Assembly: GCF_002940205.1 (NCBI RefSeq)
Contig: NZ_MDSK01000010.1
Location: 1 to 64,000, forward strand
DNA: 64,000 nt
Source: Xanthomonas arboricola pv. guizotiae
Lineage (GTDB): Bacteria > Pseudomonadota > Gammaproteobacteria > Xanthomonadales > Xanthomonadaceae
Reading direction: 5' to 3'
Below, in pieces: positions 26,421 through 36,046 of the stretch. A program made the translations under genes and the position numbers. Every line of letters begins with the position of its first letter. Position 1 is the stretch's first letter. The notes under the pieces are model-generated. The model made no database searches. It saw only the letters and a list, made by a program, of their open reading frames with translations, and was not told where the DNA came from.

Positions 26421-28714
26421 ACGCACGCAGCACCGACGTACCCAACAACGACCTGAGTCCGCCGGTTGCCGACAGCGGCACCGGCTATCGCCCCACCGGC
26501 ACCGGCGTCACCCGCATCGACGGGCGTGCCAAGGTCACCGGCCAGGCACGTTATGCCGCCGAATGGCCGGTCGCGGATCTGGCCTATGGCGTGGTGGTCA
26601 ACAGCAGCATCGCCAAGGGCGAGATCGTCGCCTTCCATCTTGATGCCGCGCGTGCGGTGCCGGGCGTGCTGGAGATCGTCACCCATGAAAACCGCCCGCA
26701 TATGCGCGGCATGGACGTGTTCTACAAGGACATGACCGCGCCGGCCGGCTCGCCGTTCCGGCCCCTGTACGACAACAAGATCCTGTACAGCGGCCAGCCA
26801 ATCGCCCTGGTGGTGGCCGACACTTTTGAAGCGGCGCGGCACGCGGCCCACCTGGTGGAAGTGGAACTGCTGCAGGACCCGCACGATACCAACCTGATGA
26901 CCAACCTGGACCGTGCGCACAAGCCCAAGGCCATGAAGGCCGGTTTCTCGCCGCCGCCCAAGGACAAGGGCGAGCCGGACACCGCCTTTGCCAATGCCGC
27001 TGCCCAGGTGCAGGCCGACTATTACAGCGGCGTGGAGCACCACAATCCGATGGAGCTGTTCGCCTCCACGGTGATCCGCGACGCCGATGGCCACTTCACC
27101 ATCTACGACAAGACCCAGGGCTCGCAGAACAGCCGCTGGTATGTCTCGCATGTGTTCGGCCTGAGCAAGCGCAAGGTCACCGTGCGCAATCCGTACGTGG
27201 GCGGCGCCTTCGGCTCCGGGCTGCGCCCGCAGTATCAGTTGCCGTTGGCGGTGATGGCCTCGATCCTGCTGGAACGCTCGGTGCGCGTGGTGCTGACGCG
27301 GCAACAGATGTTCACCTTCGGCCATCGCCCGGAGACATTGCAGCGGCTCAAGCTCGGCGCCGACCGCGATGGCCGCTTGCGCGCGATCTGGCACGAGGCC
27401 ATTGCCGAGACCTCGCGCATCGAGGATTACGTCGAAGTGGTGGTCAACTGGAGCGGGCAGCTGTATGCCTGCGACAACGTGCATCTGGGCTACAACCTGG
27501 TAAGTCTGGATCAATTCAGCCCGATGGACATGCGCGCACCCGGTGCCGCACATGGCGTGCATGCGCTGGAAGTGGCGATGGACGAGCTGTCCTACGAGCT
27601 GGACATGGATCCGCTGGCGCTGCGCCTGAAGAACTATGCCGAGGTCAACCCGGCCGACGACAAGCCCTACTCCACCAAGGCGCTGCGCGCGTGCTACCAG
27701 CAAGGTGCCGACCGCTTTGGCTGGGCGCAGCGCCCGTTGCAGCCGCGCGCACGCAAGGAAGGCAATGAGTGGGTCGGCTGGGGCATGGCCACCGGGCAAT
27801 GGGATGCGATGCAGATGTTTGCGCGCGCGCATGCGGTGCTGCACGCCGACGGCCGGCTGGTGGTGAGCAGCGCAGCCAGCGATATCGGCACCGGCACCTA
27901 TACGGTGATGGCGATGATCGCGGCCGAAGCACTGGGCCTGCCGCTGGAACAGGTCACCTTCCAGCTCGGCGATTCGACCCTGCCGGTCGCACCGATCGAA
28001 GGCGGCTCCTCGCATGTGGCCACGGTGGGCTCGGCGGTGGATGGCGCCTGCGCGAAGCTGCGCGCGCGGCTGCTGCGCCTGGCCCAGGCGTTGCCGAATT
28101 CGCGCTTTGGCAAGGCCAGGCTGGACGAGGTGGTGTTTGCCGATGGCACGCTGGCCTTGCGCGCCGATGCCGGCACCACCATTGCGCTGACCGAGCTGTT
28201 GCGCGCCGCTCAGCTGGAACGGATCGAGGACAAGTTCCTGCTGCTGCCCAATGTGCTCAAGCAACGCAAGTACACCCGCGCCACCCACGGTGCGGTGTTC
28301 GTGGAAGTGCGGGTGGACGAAGAACTGGGGACGGTCCGCGTCACCCGCGTGGTCAGCGCGGTTGCCGCCGGGCGCATCCTCAACCCGATCACCGCGCGCA
28401 GCCAGATCGTCGGCGGCGTGGTCTGGGGCATCGGCCAGGCGCTGCACGAACACACCCAGTCCGATCATCGCTTCGGCCGCTTCATGAATCACGATTTTGC
28501 GATGTATCACGTCTCGGCCAACGCCGACATCCACGACATCGATGTGATCTTCGCCGACGAGGACGACCGCATCGTCAGCAGCCTGGGCGCGAAAGGCGTG
28601 GGCGAAATCGGCCTGGTCGGCGTTTCGGCGGCGATCTGCAATGCGATCTTCCATGCCACCGGCAAGCGCATCCGCAGCACCCCGATGACGCCGGACAAGG
28701 TGATGGCGGACTGA
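26417..28714 (+). CDS. paoC: Molybdopterin-binding catalytic subunit of a PaoABC-like aldehyde oxidoreductase
   Basis: A 765-residue molybdenum subunit. The N-terminal 'RIDGRAKVTGQARYAAEW' starts the a/b hammerhead domain. Moco-binding stretches include 'NPYVGGAFGSGLRPQ' and 'DMRAPGAAHGVHALE', and the catalytic Glu lies in the C-terminal 'GVGEIGLVG'. It should oxidise aldehydes, often aromatic ones, to acids. The usual maturation partner PaoD/XdhC, which sulphurates the cofactor, is not adjacent and must be encoded elsewhere. A strong hairpin terminator follows at 28784. Confidence 0.9.
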   Translation: MNARSTDVPNNDLSPPVADSGTGYRPTGTGVTRIDGRAKVTGQARYAAEWPVADLAYGVVVNSSIAKGEIVAFHLDAARAVPGVLEIVTHENRPHMRGMDVFYKDMTAPAGSPFRPLYDNKILYSGQPIALVVADTFEAARHAAHLVEVELLQDPHDTNLMTNLDRAHKPKAMKAGFSPPPKDKGEPDTAFANAAAQVQADYYSGVEHHNPMELFASTVIRDADGHFTIYDKTQGSQNSRWYVSHVFGLSKRKVTVRNPYVGGAFGSGLRPQYQLPLAVMASILLERSVRVVLTRQQMFTFGHRPETLQRLKLGADRDGRLRAIWHEAIAETSRIEDYVEVVVNWSGQLYACDNVHLGYNLVSLDQFSPMDMRAPGAAHGVHALEVAMDELSYELDMDPLALRLKNYAEVNPADDKPYSTKALRACYQQGADRFGWAQRPLQPRARKEGNEWVGWGMATGQWDAMQMFARAHAVLHADGRLVVSSAASDIGTGTYTVMAMIAAEALGLPLEQVTFQLGDSTLPVAPIEGGSSHVATVGSAVDGACAKLRARLLRLAQALPNSRFGKARLDEVVFADGTLALRADAGTTIALTELLRAAQLERIEDKFLLLPNVLKQRKYTRATHGAVFVEVRVDEELGTVRVTRVVSAVAAGRILNPITARSQIVGGVVWGIGQALHEHTQSDHRFGRFMNHDFAMYHVSANADIHDIDVIFADEDDRIVSSLGAKGVGEIGLVGVSAAICNAIFHATGKRIRSTPMTPDKVMAD

Positions 28715-28783
28715 GGCCTGCACCTGGCAGGTCACGACGGCAAGGCGTGTTCCGGGTGACGGCGCACTCCCATCGTCCGGCAC

Positions 28784-28808
28784 GCTGCCATCGCGTTGCG
28801 ATGGCAGC
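28784..28808. terminator. Perfect 11-bp hairpin between convergent genes
   Basis: GCTGCCATCGC, a GTT loop and GCGATGGCAGC form a perfect stem followed by GGTTT. It sits between the convergent paoABC operon and the DUF421 gene and can serve either. Confidence 0.7.
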
Positions 28809-28837
28809 GGTTTCCCTGCACGCCAGCCGTCGTCGGC

Positions 28838-29338
28838 CTAGCGCTTTTTCAGGATACTGATCTCACCGGAGGTCTCCAGGATCGCCATGTCGATATCGGC
28901 ATCGTCGCGGCAATCGGCCTTGCGTTTTGCCACCTCGAAATCGGCGTAGCTGACATTGTGGCGGACCAGTTCCTTCCAGTAGATCTGCCCGCCACGCGCC
29001 AGCAGCGCCGGGGTGCCCTGCACCCAGGTATCGATCCGCCGGCTGCGCGCGGTGACCATGCCCACCAGCCAGTTCAACACCAGCAAGGTGGCCGCCAGGA
29101 TCATGCCGCCCAGCAGCGAGACGTCCTTGCCGATCAACGAGTTCTGCACCGCGGTTCCCAGCAGCACGATGAGCAGCACGTCGAACGGCGTGGACTGGCC
29201 CAGCGCGCGCTTGCCGGTCATGCGCGTCAGCAGCAGGACCACGGTATAGACCGCTACCGCACGCAGCACGAACTCCCACCACGGCATGCCAAGGTGCATC
29301 ATGTCGTAGAAGCGCACACGGGTTTCCACGTCCAGCAT
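28838..29338 (-). CDS. DUF421 (YetF-like) membrane protein
   Basis: A 166-residue protein with three hydrophobic helices in the first ~90 residues (EFVLRAVAVYTVVLLLTRM; DVLLIVLLGTAVQNSL; MILAATLLVLNWLVGMV) and a small cytoplasmic domain ('PALLARGGQIYWKELVRHNV'). This is the DUF421/YetF layout. Function is not established, although spore-associated relatives affect germination and others link to stress. The start at 29338 gives the usual family N-terminus. It is monocistronic and convergent with paoC. Confidence 0.8.
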   Translation of the reverse strand: MLDVETRVRFYDMMHLGMPWWEFVLRAVAVYTVVLLLTRMTGKRALGQSTPFDVLLIVLLGTAVQNSLIGKDVSLLGGMILAATLLVLNWLVGMVTARSRRIDTWVQGTPALLARGGQIYWKELVRHNVSYADFEVAKRKADCRDDADIDMAILETSGEISILKKR

Positions 29339-29511
29339 CGTGTGTCCTGACCGCCGTTGATCGATGGCGCACGCTAGTGCGGAAACGGTGAAGGCATTGT
29401 GCTGCTGCACTCGTTGCCGAGACCGCCCGCCCGACACCCATCGTGCAGCGCATCACGGCTTTTCGCTGGCGATCCGTTAGCGTCTGGCCTGGACAGACGG
29501 GGATGGCGGGC

Positions 29512-31794
29512 ATGCGGAAAGGGATCACGCGTCGTGGGTTGCTGCTGGGCACCGCTTCGGCAGCAGTGTTGGCACAGGTGCCGGTGGGGGTTGCGCTGCC
29601 GCGCCGTGCGGCCGCGGCGCCGGCCTTTATCGATGCCTTGATCGCGCGCATGAGCGTGGAAGAAAAAGCCGGCCAGCTGACGCTGTCCGGTTCGGCGCAG
29701 CAGACCGATGCGGCCGCGGCGGCCAATCCGGTCAATACCGTGCCCACCGCCGAGGGCCAGCTTGCCGCCGCGCGTGCCGGGCGGGTGGGCGGCATCTTCA
29801 ATGGCTCCAATGTGCTGTGGCATCAGCAACTGCAGCAGGCCGCGCTGCAGAGCCGCCTGAAGATTCCGCTGCTGTTTGCCGCCGATGTGATCCACGGGTT
29901 CACCACGGTGTTTCCGGTGCCGCTGGCCGAGGCCGCCAGCTTCGAGCCGGCGCTGGCGCAACGCACCGCACGTGCGGCCGCACTGGAGGCCAGTGCGGTC
30001 GGCATCGACTGGACCTTCGCGCCGATGGTGGATATCGCGCGCGATGCGCGCTGGGGGCGCGGCGTGGAAGGCAGCGGCGAAGACGTGCTGCTCGGCCGGC
30101 GCTTTGCGCAGGCCCGCGTGCGCGGCTTCCAGGGCGAGGGCCTGGATCATGCCGACGCACTTGCGGCCTGCCCCAAGCATTTCGCGGCCTACGGAGCCGC
30201 CGAGGCAGGGCTGGACTACAACACCGTCGACATCTCCGAGCGCAGCCTGCGCGAGGTCTATTTCCCGCCGTTCCAGGCTGCCTTCGATGCCGGCGCAGTG
30301 ACCACGATGGTGGCCTTCAACGAGATCGCCGGCATCCCTGCCACCGCCAATCGCTGGTTGCTGGGCGAGGTATTGCGCGGCCAGTGGGACTACCGCGGCC
30401 TGGTGGTGTCCGACTACACCGGTGATCTGGAATTGATCGGGCACGGGTTTGCCAGCGATGCGCGCGAGGCGACCAGGCTGGCGTTCCTGGCCGGTGTGGA
30501 CATCAGCATGCAGAGCGGGCTGTACCTGCAGCATCTGCCGGTGCTGGTGGCCGCCGGCGACGTGACGCTGGCGCAACTGGATGCCTCGGTGCGGCGCGTG
30601 CTGCAGTTCAAGGCCGAGCTTGGATTGTTCGACGATCCATTCCTGCGCATCGTGCCGGCACGCGCGCAGGCGCGGCAGCGGCGCCCGGAAACATTGGCGC
30701 TGGCACGCGAGGCGGCGCGCAAATCCATCGTGCTGCTCAAGAACGATGGCGAGTTGCTGCCACTGAAGACGCAGGGGCAACGCATCGCGCTGATCGGGCC
30801 GATGGCACGCAACTGGACCGACAGCGCCGGCCCATGGACGCTGTTCGGCGGCGACGACAGCGGAAACGACCTGGCCACCGCAGTGCGCGCGCGGCTGGGC
30901 AACCCCGGCAGCCTGCAGGTGGTGGAAGGCTGCGACTTCGAACACGGCCTGCCCGGCGGCGCGCAGGCGGCCGTCACCGCAGCGGCGTCCGCGGATGTGG
31001 CGGTGCTGGCGATCGGCGAACCGATGCGCTACTCCGGCGAAGCGCAGTCGCGCAGCGAGATCGTCATTCCCGTCGTGCAGCAAGCGCTGCTGGCCGCAGT
31101 GGCAGCCACCGGCACGCCGGTGGTGGTGGTGCTCAGCAACGGCCGTGCGCTGGTGATCGATGGCCCGGTGCTCAAGGCGCCGGCGATCCTGGTCGGCTGG
31201 TTCCTGGGCTCGGCATCGGGCGCCGCGCTGGCGGATATTTTGTTCGGCGCGCACGGTCCGTCCGGGCGCCTGCCGGTGAGTTTTCCGCATACCGCCGGGC
31301 AGGTGCCCTATAGCTATGCGCACAAGCCCAGCGGCCGTGCCGACCCGCGCCCGGATGCCTTGCAGCCGTTCAAGACCCGCTACCGCACCGCGCCCAATGC
31401 CGCGTTGTTTCCGTTCGGGCATGGCCTGACCTATGGCCGCATCCAATACGGCGAGCTGCGCTTGAGCGATGCACGCATGGCGGCGACCGGCAGCCTGCGC
31501 ATCAGCGCGCGCATCCACAACCGCGGCACGCGCGATGCCGAGGAAGTGGCGCAGCTCTACATCCGCGACCGCAGCGCCAGCATCACCCGCCCGGTGCGCG
31601 AGCTGAAGGACTTCCGCAAGCTGGCCGTGCCGGCGGGCGGCAGCGCGGTGGTGGAGTTCGTGCTGCGCCGTGAGGACCTGTTGTTTATCGGCCAGGCATT
31701 GAAGCCGACGGTAGAGCCTGGCGTATTCGATCTCTGGGTGGCGCCCTCTGCAGAGGCCGAGGGCGTGTCTACGAGTTTTGAATTGATGGGCTGA
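29512..31794 (+). CDS. bglX: Glycoside hydrolase family 3 beta-glucosidase, Tat-exported
   Basis: A 760-residue GH3 enzyme. The N-terminus MRKGITRRGLLLGTASAAVL is a twin-arginine signal. The (beta/alpha)8 domain carries the nucleophile Asp in 'GLVVSDYTGDLEL' and the substrate-binding 'CPKHFAAYGAAEAG'. The second domain includes 'GEAQSRSEI', typical of BglX, and a fibronectin III-like domain closes the protein. It should release glucose (or xylose) from beta-linked oligosaccharides in the periplasm. The start at 29512 is preferred over 29443 because it places the Tat motif at the right distance; an ATG three codons earlier (29503) is also possible. Confidence 0.88.
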   Translation: MRKGITRRGLLLGTASAAVLAQVPVGVALPRRAAAAPAFIDALIARMSVEEKAGQLTLSGSAQQTDAAAAANPVNTVPTAEGQLAAARAGRVGGIFNGSNVLWHQQLQQAALQSRLKIPLLFAADVIHGFTTVFPVPLAEAASFEPALAQRTARAAALEASAVGIDWTFAPMVDIARDARWGRGVEGSGEDVLLGRRFAQARVRGFQGEGLDHADALAACPKHFAAYGAAEAGLDYNTVDISERSLREVYFPPFQAAFDAGAVTTMVAFNEIAGIPATANRWLLGEVLRGQWDYRGLVVSDYTGDLELIGHGFASDAREATRLAFLAGVDISMQSGLYLQHLPVLVAAGDVTLAQLDASVRRVLQFKAELGLFDDPFLRIVPARAQARQRRPETLALAREAARKSIVLLKNDGELLPLKTQGQRIALIGPMARNWTDSAGPWTLFGGDDSGNDLATAVRARLGNPGSLQVVEGCDFEHGLPGGAQAAVTAAASADVAVLAIGEPMRYSGEAQSRSEIVIPVVQQALLAAVAATGTPVVVVLSNGRALVIDGPVLKAPAILVGWFLGSASGAALADILFGAHGPSGRLPVSFPHTAGQVPYSYAHKPSGRADPRPDALQPFKTRYRTAPNAALFPFGHGLTYGRIQYGELRLSDARMAATGSLRISARIHNRGTRDAEEVAQLYIRDRSASITRPVRELKDFRKLAVPAGGSAVVEFVLRREDLLFIGQALKPTVEPGVFDLWVAPSAEAEGVSTSFELMG

Positions 31795-32273
31795 GCGCCA
31801 GCCGCAATCGGCATGGCTCAGCTCAGGGGACGGATGCGGGGCGTGTCTCGCTCACGCAGACGGCATCGCGCCCAGGTTGGCTCGGGAACACATCCCCATT
31901 GCGCTCACGCTCTCGGTCGTCTTGAGAGGGGACTGGGTCTTGAGAGATTGGACGGTGCGTCTGCCTCGGTTTACAGCGGACGATCTGCGGGTCTGCTGCA
32001 GGGCCCTTGCCCGCCCACCATCGCGGGACACGCCGCAAGTACGTCCCTGTAGGCGCTTACGCGACGGTGGGCGGGCAAGGACCCGTCGAGTTGGTCGGTA
32101 TGCATGGTTAGGAGCGGTGATGCCGTACCCTGCGATGCGATGAGACGCGGTGCGGTCTGATCGGCGTTCTTCGATGCGAGCAACCCGTTGCCATGCCGAC
32201 ATCGATTCACTCGTCACCGAAGGCGCGTCTGGCCAACATGCCGACGCCATCGCTACAACCTTCGAAAGCTTTG
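31795..32273. other. 479-bp intergenic region between convergent genes, holding repeat copy A
   Basis: It separates the bglX end from the uvrA2 end. The central part is copy A of an inverted intergenic repeat (annotated separately). Nothing else is recognisable; frames on both strands are short and unsupported. Confidence 0.5.
31985..32095 (+). repeat. Xanthomonas-type intergenic palindromic repeat, copy A
   Basis: This ~110-bp element has imperfect inverted ends: GGGCCCTTGCCCGCCCACCA (32001-32020) against the reverse complement of CGACGGTGGGCGGGCAAGGA (32062-32081). The core TACGTCCCTGTAGGCGCTTA (32040-32059) recurs in reverse complement at about 35161-35181. The copy on the other side of uvrA2 is inverted relative to this one. 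Such elements are common between genes in this genus and may be transcript-end structures or non-autonomous mobile elements. Confidence 0.8.
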
Positions 32274-34844
32274 TCAGCCGATCGTATTTCGGCGCAACAC
32301 CTGCGCCAGGAACGGCGCAGTGCGGCTGCCACGCTGACGCGCAACTGCCTCCGGCGCGCCCGCCGCCACGACAGTACCACCCGCACCGCCCGCGCCCGGG
32401 CCCATGTCCAGCACCCAGTCGCTGCTGGCGGCCACGCGCATGTCGTGTTCGACCACGATCACCGTATTGCCCGCCTCCACCAGGCCTTGCAGCTGACGCA
32501 TCAGGGTATCCACGTCGGCCGGATGCAGGCCGGTGGTCGGCTCGTCCAGTACGTACACGGTGTCGCACCGCTGCGCACGTTGCAGCTCGGTGGCCAGCTT
32601 GATGCGCTGCGCCTCGCCGCCGGACAGCTCTGTGGCCGGCTGGCCGAGCCGCAGATAGCCCAGCCCCACTTCGCGCAATACCTGCAACGGGCGCAACACG
32701 CTGGCGTCGTCGGCAAAAAAGCCGGCCGCCTGGTCCACGGTCATCGCCAGCACCTGCGCGATGTTGTGACCACGCAGCGCGATCTCCAGGGTCTTGGCGT
32801 TGTAGCGCGCGCCGTGGCAGCTGGGGCATGGCGCGTACACGCTGGGCATGAACAGCAATTCCACATGCACCGAGCCCTCGCCCTCGCAGGTGGCGCAGCG
32901 GCCCTTGGCGACATTGAACGAAAACTGCCCCGGGTCGTAACGGCGGCGGCGCGCGGCCGGTGTGGCGGCGAACAACTTGCGCACCGGATCGAACAGGCCG
33001 ATGTAGGTGGCCAAGTTCGAACGTGGCGTGCGGCCGATCGGTTTCTGGTCCACCCGTACCAGGCGACGCACCTGGTCGAGCCCGCCGACGATCGCCCCCC
33101 CCAGCGGCACCTGCGTGCCGCGCTCCAGCGGGTCCACCGCTTGGTCCTCCTCTGCCTGGGTTTGTCCAAGATGGGCGGCCAGCAGTTCCACCAATGCCTG
33201 GCTCACCAGCGACGACTTGCCCGAGCCGGACACACCGGTCACGGTGGTGAACACACCCAGCGGCAGGTCCACATCCAGCTCGCGCACATTGTTGCGGGTG
33301 ATGCCGCGCAGCTGCAGCCAACCGGTGGCCGCACGCGCATGGCTGTGCACCTGCGGCGGGGTGCCGAACAGGTAACGGCGCGTGGACGAGGCCTCCACCT
33401 GCTCCAGCCCCGCGGGCGGGCCGCTGTACAGCACCTGCCCACCGTGCACGCCGGCAGCCGGGCCGACGTCGACGATCCAGTCGGCGTGGCGGATCACATC
33501 CACCTCATGTTCGACCACGAATACCGAATTGCCGGCGGCCTTGAGCTGATCCAGCGCGCCCAGCAAGGCCTGCGCATCGGCCGGGTGCAGGCCCGCCGAT
33601 GGCTCGTCCATCACATACACCACGCCGAACAACTGCGAACGGATCTGCGTGGCCAGCCGTAGCCGTTGCAGCTCGCCCGGCGACAGCGTCGGCGTGCTGC
33701 GCTCCAGGCTGAGATAACCCAGGCCCAGCGCCTGCACCACCTCGATCCGCGCGCGCAGGTCGGCGGCGATGCGTTGCGCGGCGATCGCCTGCTCGGGATG
33801 CGTATCGGCCTGCCTGCGCCTGTCGTTGCGCTTGCCACCGGCACCTTCCGCAGCCGGGCGCAACAGGTCGGCCACCTCGTCCAGCGGCCGCCGCGACAGC
33901 TCGCCGATGTCCAGGCCGGCGAAGGTCACCGACAGCGCCTCGCGCCGCAGCCGCTTGCCCTCGCACTGCGGGCACTGCGTGCTGATCAGGTACTGCGCTA
34001 CGCGCTTTTTCATCTGCGCGCTCTGCGTGGTGGCAAAGGTGTGCAGCACGTAGCGCCGCGCGCTGGTGAAGGTGCCCATGTAGCTGGGCTCCTCCTTGCG
34101 GCGCAGCGCGCGCCTGGCCTCGTCCAGGCTGTAGCCGGCGTACACCGGCACCACCGGTTGCTCGTCGGTGTAGAGGATCCAGTCGCGGGTCTTCTTCGGC
34201 AGCGTGTGCCACGGCAGATCGACGTCATGGCCCAGCGTGGTGAGGATGTCGCGCTGGTTCTGGCCATGCCAGGCACCGGGCCAGGCGGCAACCGCGCGAT
34301 CGCGGATGCTCAGCGTGGGGTCCAGCACCATGGTCGCCTCGGTCGCATCGTAGATGCGCCCCAGGCCATGGCAGGTGGGGCAGGCACCGGCCGGAGTATT
34401 GGGCGAAAAGCCGTCGGCATAGATGATGGCCTGCCCCGGCGGGTAGCTGCCCGCACGCGAATACAGCATGCGCAGGGAATTGGAGATGGTGGTGACGCTG
34501 CCCACCGACGAGCGCGCACTCGGCGCGCCGCGCGCCTGCTGCAAGGCCACCGCCGGCGGCAGGCCTTCGATGGAATCCACTTCCGGCACGCCGACCTGGT
34601 CGATCAGGCGCCGCGCATACGGCGAGATCGAATCCAGGTAACGCCGCTGCGCTTCGGCAAACACGGTACCGAACGCCAGCGACGACTTGCCCGAGCCGGA
34701 CACCCCGGTGAACACCACCAGCGCATCGCGCGGGATGTCCACGTCCACGTTCTTGAGGTTGTGCTCGCGCGCACCGCGCACGCGCACCAGGCCGGAGGAA
34801 GACGACGCTGCGCTGGACATGGGTGACACACCGACATTCGACAA
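32274..34844 (-). CDS. uvrA2: Class II UvrA-like excinuclease ATPase (UvrA2)
   Basis: An 856-residue UvrA homologue, about 90 residues shorter than canonical UvrA. Two ABC ATPase modules are present, each with '[10 protein letters not shown]' Walker A sites, plus ABC signatures ('[19 protein letters not shown]' and '[15 protein letters not shown]'). Zinc-binding Cys pairs include [16 protein letters not shown] and [14 protein letters not shown]. The UvrB-binding domain seems to be missing, as in class II UvrA proteins, which have been linked to resistance to DNA-intercalating compounds and self-made antibiotics. Two in-frame ATGs (34844, 34820) are possible; neither has a clear ribosome-binding site. 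The gene lies between two inverted repeat copies. Confidence 0.88.
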   Translation of the reverse strand: MSNVGVSPMSSAASSSSGLVRVRGAREHNLKNVDVDIPRDALVVFTGVSGSGKSSLAFGTVFAEAQRRYLDSISPYARRLIDQVGVPEVDSIEGLPPAVALQQARGAPSARSSVGSVTTISNSLRMLYSRAGSYPPGQAIIYADGFSPNTPAGACPTCHGLGRIYDATEATMVLDPTLSIRDRAVAAWPGAWHGQNQRDILTTLGHDVDLPWHTLPKKTRDWILYTDEQPVVPVYAGYSLDEARRALRRKEEPSYMGTFTSARRYVLHTFATTQSAQMKKRVAQYLISTQCPQCEGKRLRREALSVTFAGLDIGELSRRPLDEVADLLRPAAEGAGGKRNDRRRQADTHPEQAIAAQRIAADLRARIEVVQALGLGYLSLERSTPTLSPGELQRLRLATQIRSQLFGVVYVMDEPSAGLHPADAQALLGALDQLKAAGNSVFVVEHEVDVIRHADWIVDVGPAAGVHGGQVLYSGPPAGLEQVEASSTRRYLFGTPPQVHSHARAATGWLQLRGITRNNVRELDVDLPLGVFTTVTGVSGSGKSSLVSQALVELLAAHLGQTQAEEDQAVDPLERGTQVPLGGAIVGGLDQVRRLVRVDQKPIGRTPRSNLATYIGLFDPVRKLFAATPAARRRRYDPGQFSFNVAKGRCATCEGEGSVHVELLFMPSVYAPCPSCHGARYNAKTLEIALRGHNIAQVLAMTVDQAAGFFADDASVLRPLQVLREVGLGYLRLGQPATELSGGEAQRIKLATELQRAQRCDTVYVLDEPTTGLHPADVDTLMRQLQGLVEAGNTVIVVEHDMRVAASSDWVLDMGPGAGGAGGTVVAAGAPEAVARQRGSRTAPFLAQVLRRNTIG

Positions 34845-34997
34845 TGCGCCAGCCTACCGCGTGCCGCATACAGCCGGTGTCAGTGGTGACGGCGAGCCCT
34901 GCGGCGCTCCACTCAAGCAACTCGCTGATCGCTCTGGAATGCATCGGTCGAAGGCGCGGCGCCCTCACCGCTCGCGGGCTATGCCGTACACCCGTTC

Positions 34998-35030
34998 GTG
35001 GGGGCCAGGTGGCGACATCCATGCCCCCAC
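34998..35030. repeat. Stem-loop of a second palindromic intergenic element
   Basis: GTGGGGGC (34998-35005) pairs with GCCCCCAC (35023-35030) around a 17-base loop. It sits within a wider imperfect palindrome, ACCGCTCGCGGG...CCCGCAAGCGGCGAGG, of about 90 bp. It resembles other intergenic palindromic units of the genus. No function is assigned. Confidence 0.55.
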
Positions 35031-35102
35031 ACGGTCCCGCAAGCGGCGAGGACACCGCACAAGACAGTTGCCGGCTGCTTTGTTGAAAACCATGCGCGCC
35101 GG

Positions 35103-35232
35103 CCAACTCAACTGGTCCCTGTCCGCACACCGTCGCGGGACCTTACGCGGCATGGATGCCGCGTAAGAGCCTACATGGACGTACTTGCGGCGTGTCCCGC
35201 GACGGTGGGCGGGCAAGGGCCCTGCAGCCAAC
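35103..35232 (-). repeat. Xanthomonas-type intergenic palindromic repeat, copy B
   Basis: This is the reverse-complement copy of the element at 31985-32095. The match runs from CGCGTAAG through TACTTGCGGCGTGTCCCGCG to the shared end GGGCGGGCAAGGGCCCTGCA. Relative to copy A it carries a short insert that forms a perfect 12-bp hairpin with a GG loop (CTTACGCGGCAT at 35142-35153, ATGCCGCGTAAG at 35156-35167). Both ends keep the 'CCAACTC' flank. Confidence 0.8.
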
Positions 35233-35259
35233 TCACAAACCAGCCGCTCTACAACCCGA

Positions 35260-35898
35260 TCACCCCAGCGCGTGCGCCGGCACCGGCTGCGCGCCGGCCT
35301 CCGCCAGCGCCTGCATGCGCGCCACCACGCCACTGAACAGCCGTGCAGTCGCCGCGCCGCGCGTGCGAAAGATCTCCTCCAGCTCGCCGTAGTACCACAG
35401 CGTACCGGCGCGCCCGGCGGTGAATACCTTGAAGATGTCCTGGCCCACGTCCGGGTTTTCCAGATCCTGCACGATGCTGCGCGCGTTATAGAGCTTGTCG
35501 CAGCCGGATACCAGCAAGGCGCGCTCGGGCGTGTTGCGCAGGTGCTCCAGATAGGCCAGCTTGCGCTCGCGCCAGTCGCGTTTGCGCGCGCTGGCGGTGT
35601 TGTCCACCTCGGCCTTGTCTTCGGCGGTGGCGTCGGTGCACGCCATCACGATGTCGGCCACCGCATCGCCGAACTGCGCGCGGATCGAGGCCTCGTGACC
35701 GCCGCCGCAGTCTTCCACCACATCGTGCAGCAGCCCGGCGATGGCCTGCTCTTCGTCGCCGCCGCATTCCAGCACCAGCGTGGACACGCCCAGCAAATGG
35801 CTCAGATACGGAATCTGCGTACCCTTGCGCACCTGCCCGGCATGGGCGATGCGCGCGTAGTCCACGGCCAGGGCGTAACGTTCGGTGAGAGCGGTCAT
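35260..35898 (-). CDS. HD-domain (p)ppGpp hydrolase/MESH1-like protein
   Basis: A 212-residue HD-fold protein resembling the hydrolase domain of RelA/SpoT and small alarmone hydrolases. Metal ligands are visible: 'HAGQVRKGTQIPYLSHLLGV' supplies the first His, 'AGLLHDVVEDCGG' the HD pair, and 'VSGCDKLYNARSI' the distal Asp. No synthetase domain is present. It may degrade (p)ppGpp or a related nucleotide in the cytoplasm; members of this family also include proteins of unknown substrate. It is single, with the start at ATG 35898. Confidence 0.78.
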   Translation of the reverse strand: MTALTERYALAVDYARIAHAGQVRKGTQIPYLSHLLGVSTLVLECGGDEEQAIAGLLHDVVEDCGGGHEASIRAQFGDAVADIVMACTDATAEDKAEVDNTASARKRDWRERKLAYLEHLRNTPERALLVSGCDKLYNARSIVQDLENPDVGQDIFKVFTAGRAGTLWYYGELEEIFRTRGAATARLFSGVVARMQALAEAGAQPVPAHALG

Positions 35899-36046
35899 GG
35901 GGCGTCCGATGCGGGGTATGGCGCATTATCGCCGAGCCCGGTGGCGCCCCAGGTGAGGATGGCGCGAGGAGGCGTGTGCAGACTCAATGACGCGCTGTTG
36001 CGGCCGATACCGCTAGGCTACCTCCACGCCGCACGATTGCTCAGCC

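Larger units (their letters stand above)
34845..35259. other. 415-bp intergenic region rich in palindromic elements, holding repeat copy B
   Basis: It lies between the starts of uvrA2 and the end of the HD hydrolase gene on the minus strand. It contains a stem-loop at 34998-35030 (GTGGGGGC / GCCCCCAC) inside a palindromic block at about 34970-35060, and repeat copy B at 35103-35232. No coding frame is supported. The uvrA2 promoter must lie near 34845-34950. Confidence 0.55.

Noticed and set aside
26069..28783. A 904-codon minus-strand frame opposite paoC
   Set aside because: paoC has all molybdenum-subunit motifs and coupled starts. The antisense frame has none.
29374..31518. A 714-codon minus-strand frame opposite the GH3 gene
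   Set aside because: Arg/Gln/His-rich antisense frame. The plus strand encodes a full Tat-exported GH3 enzyme.
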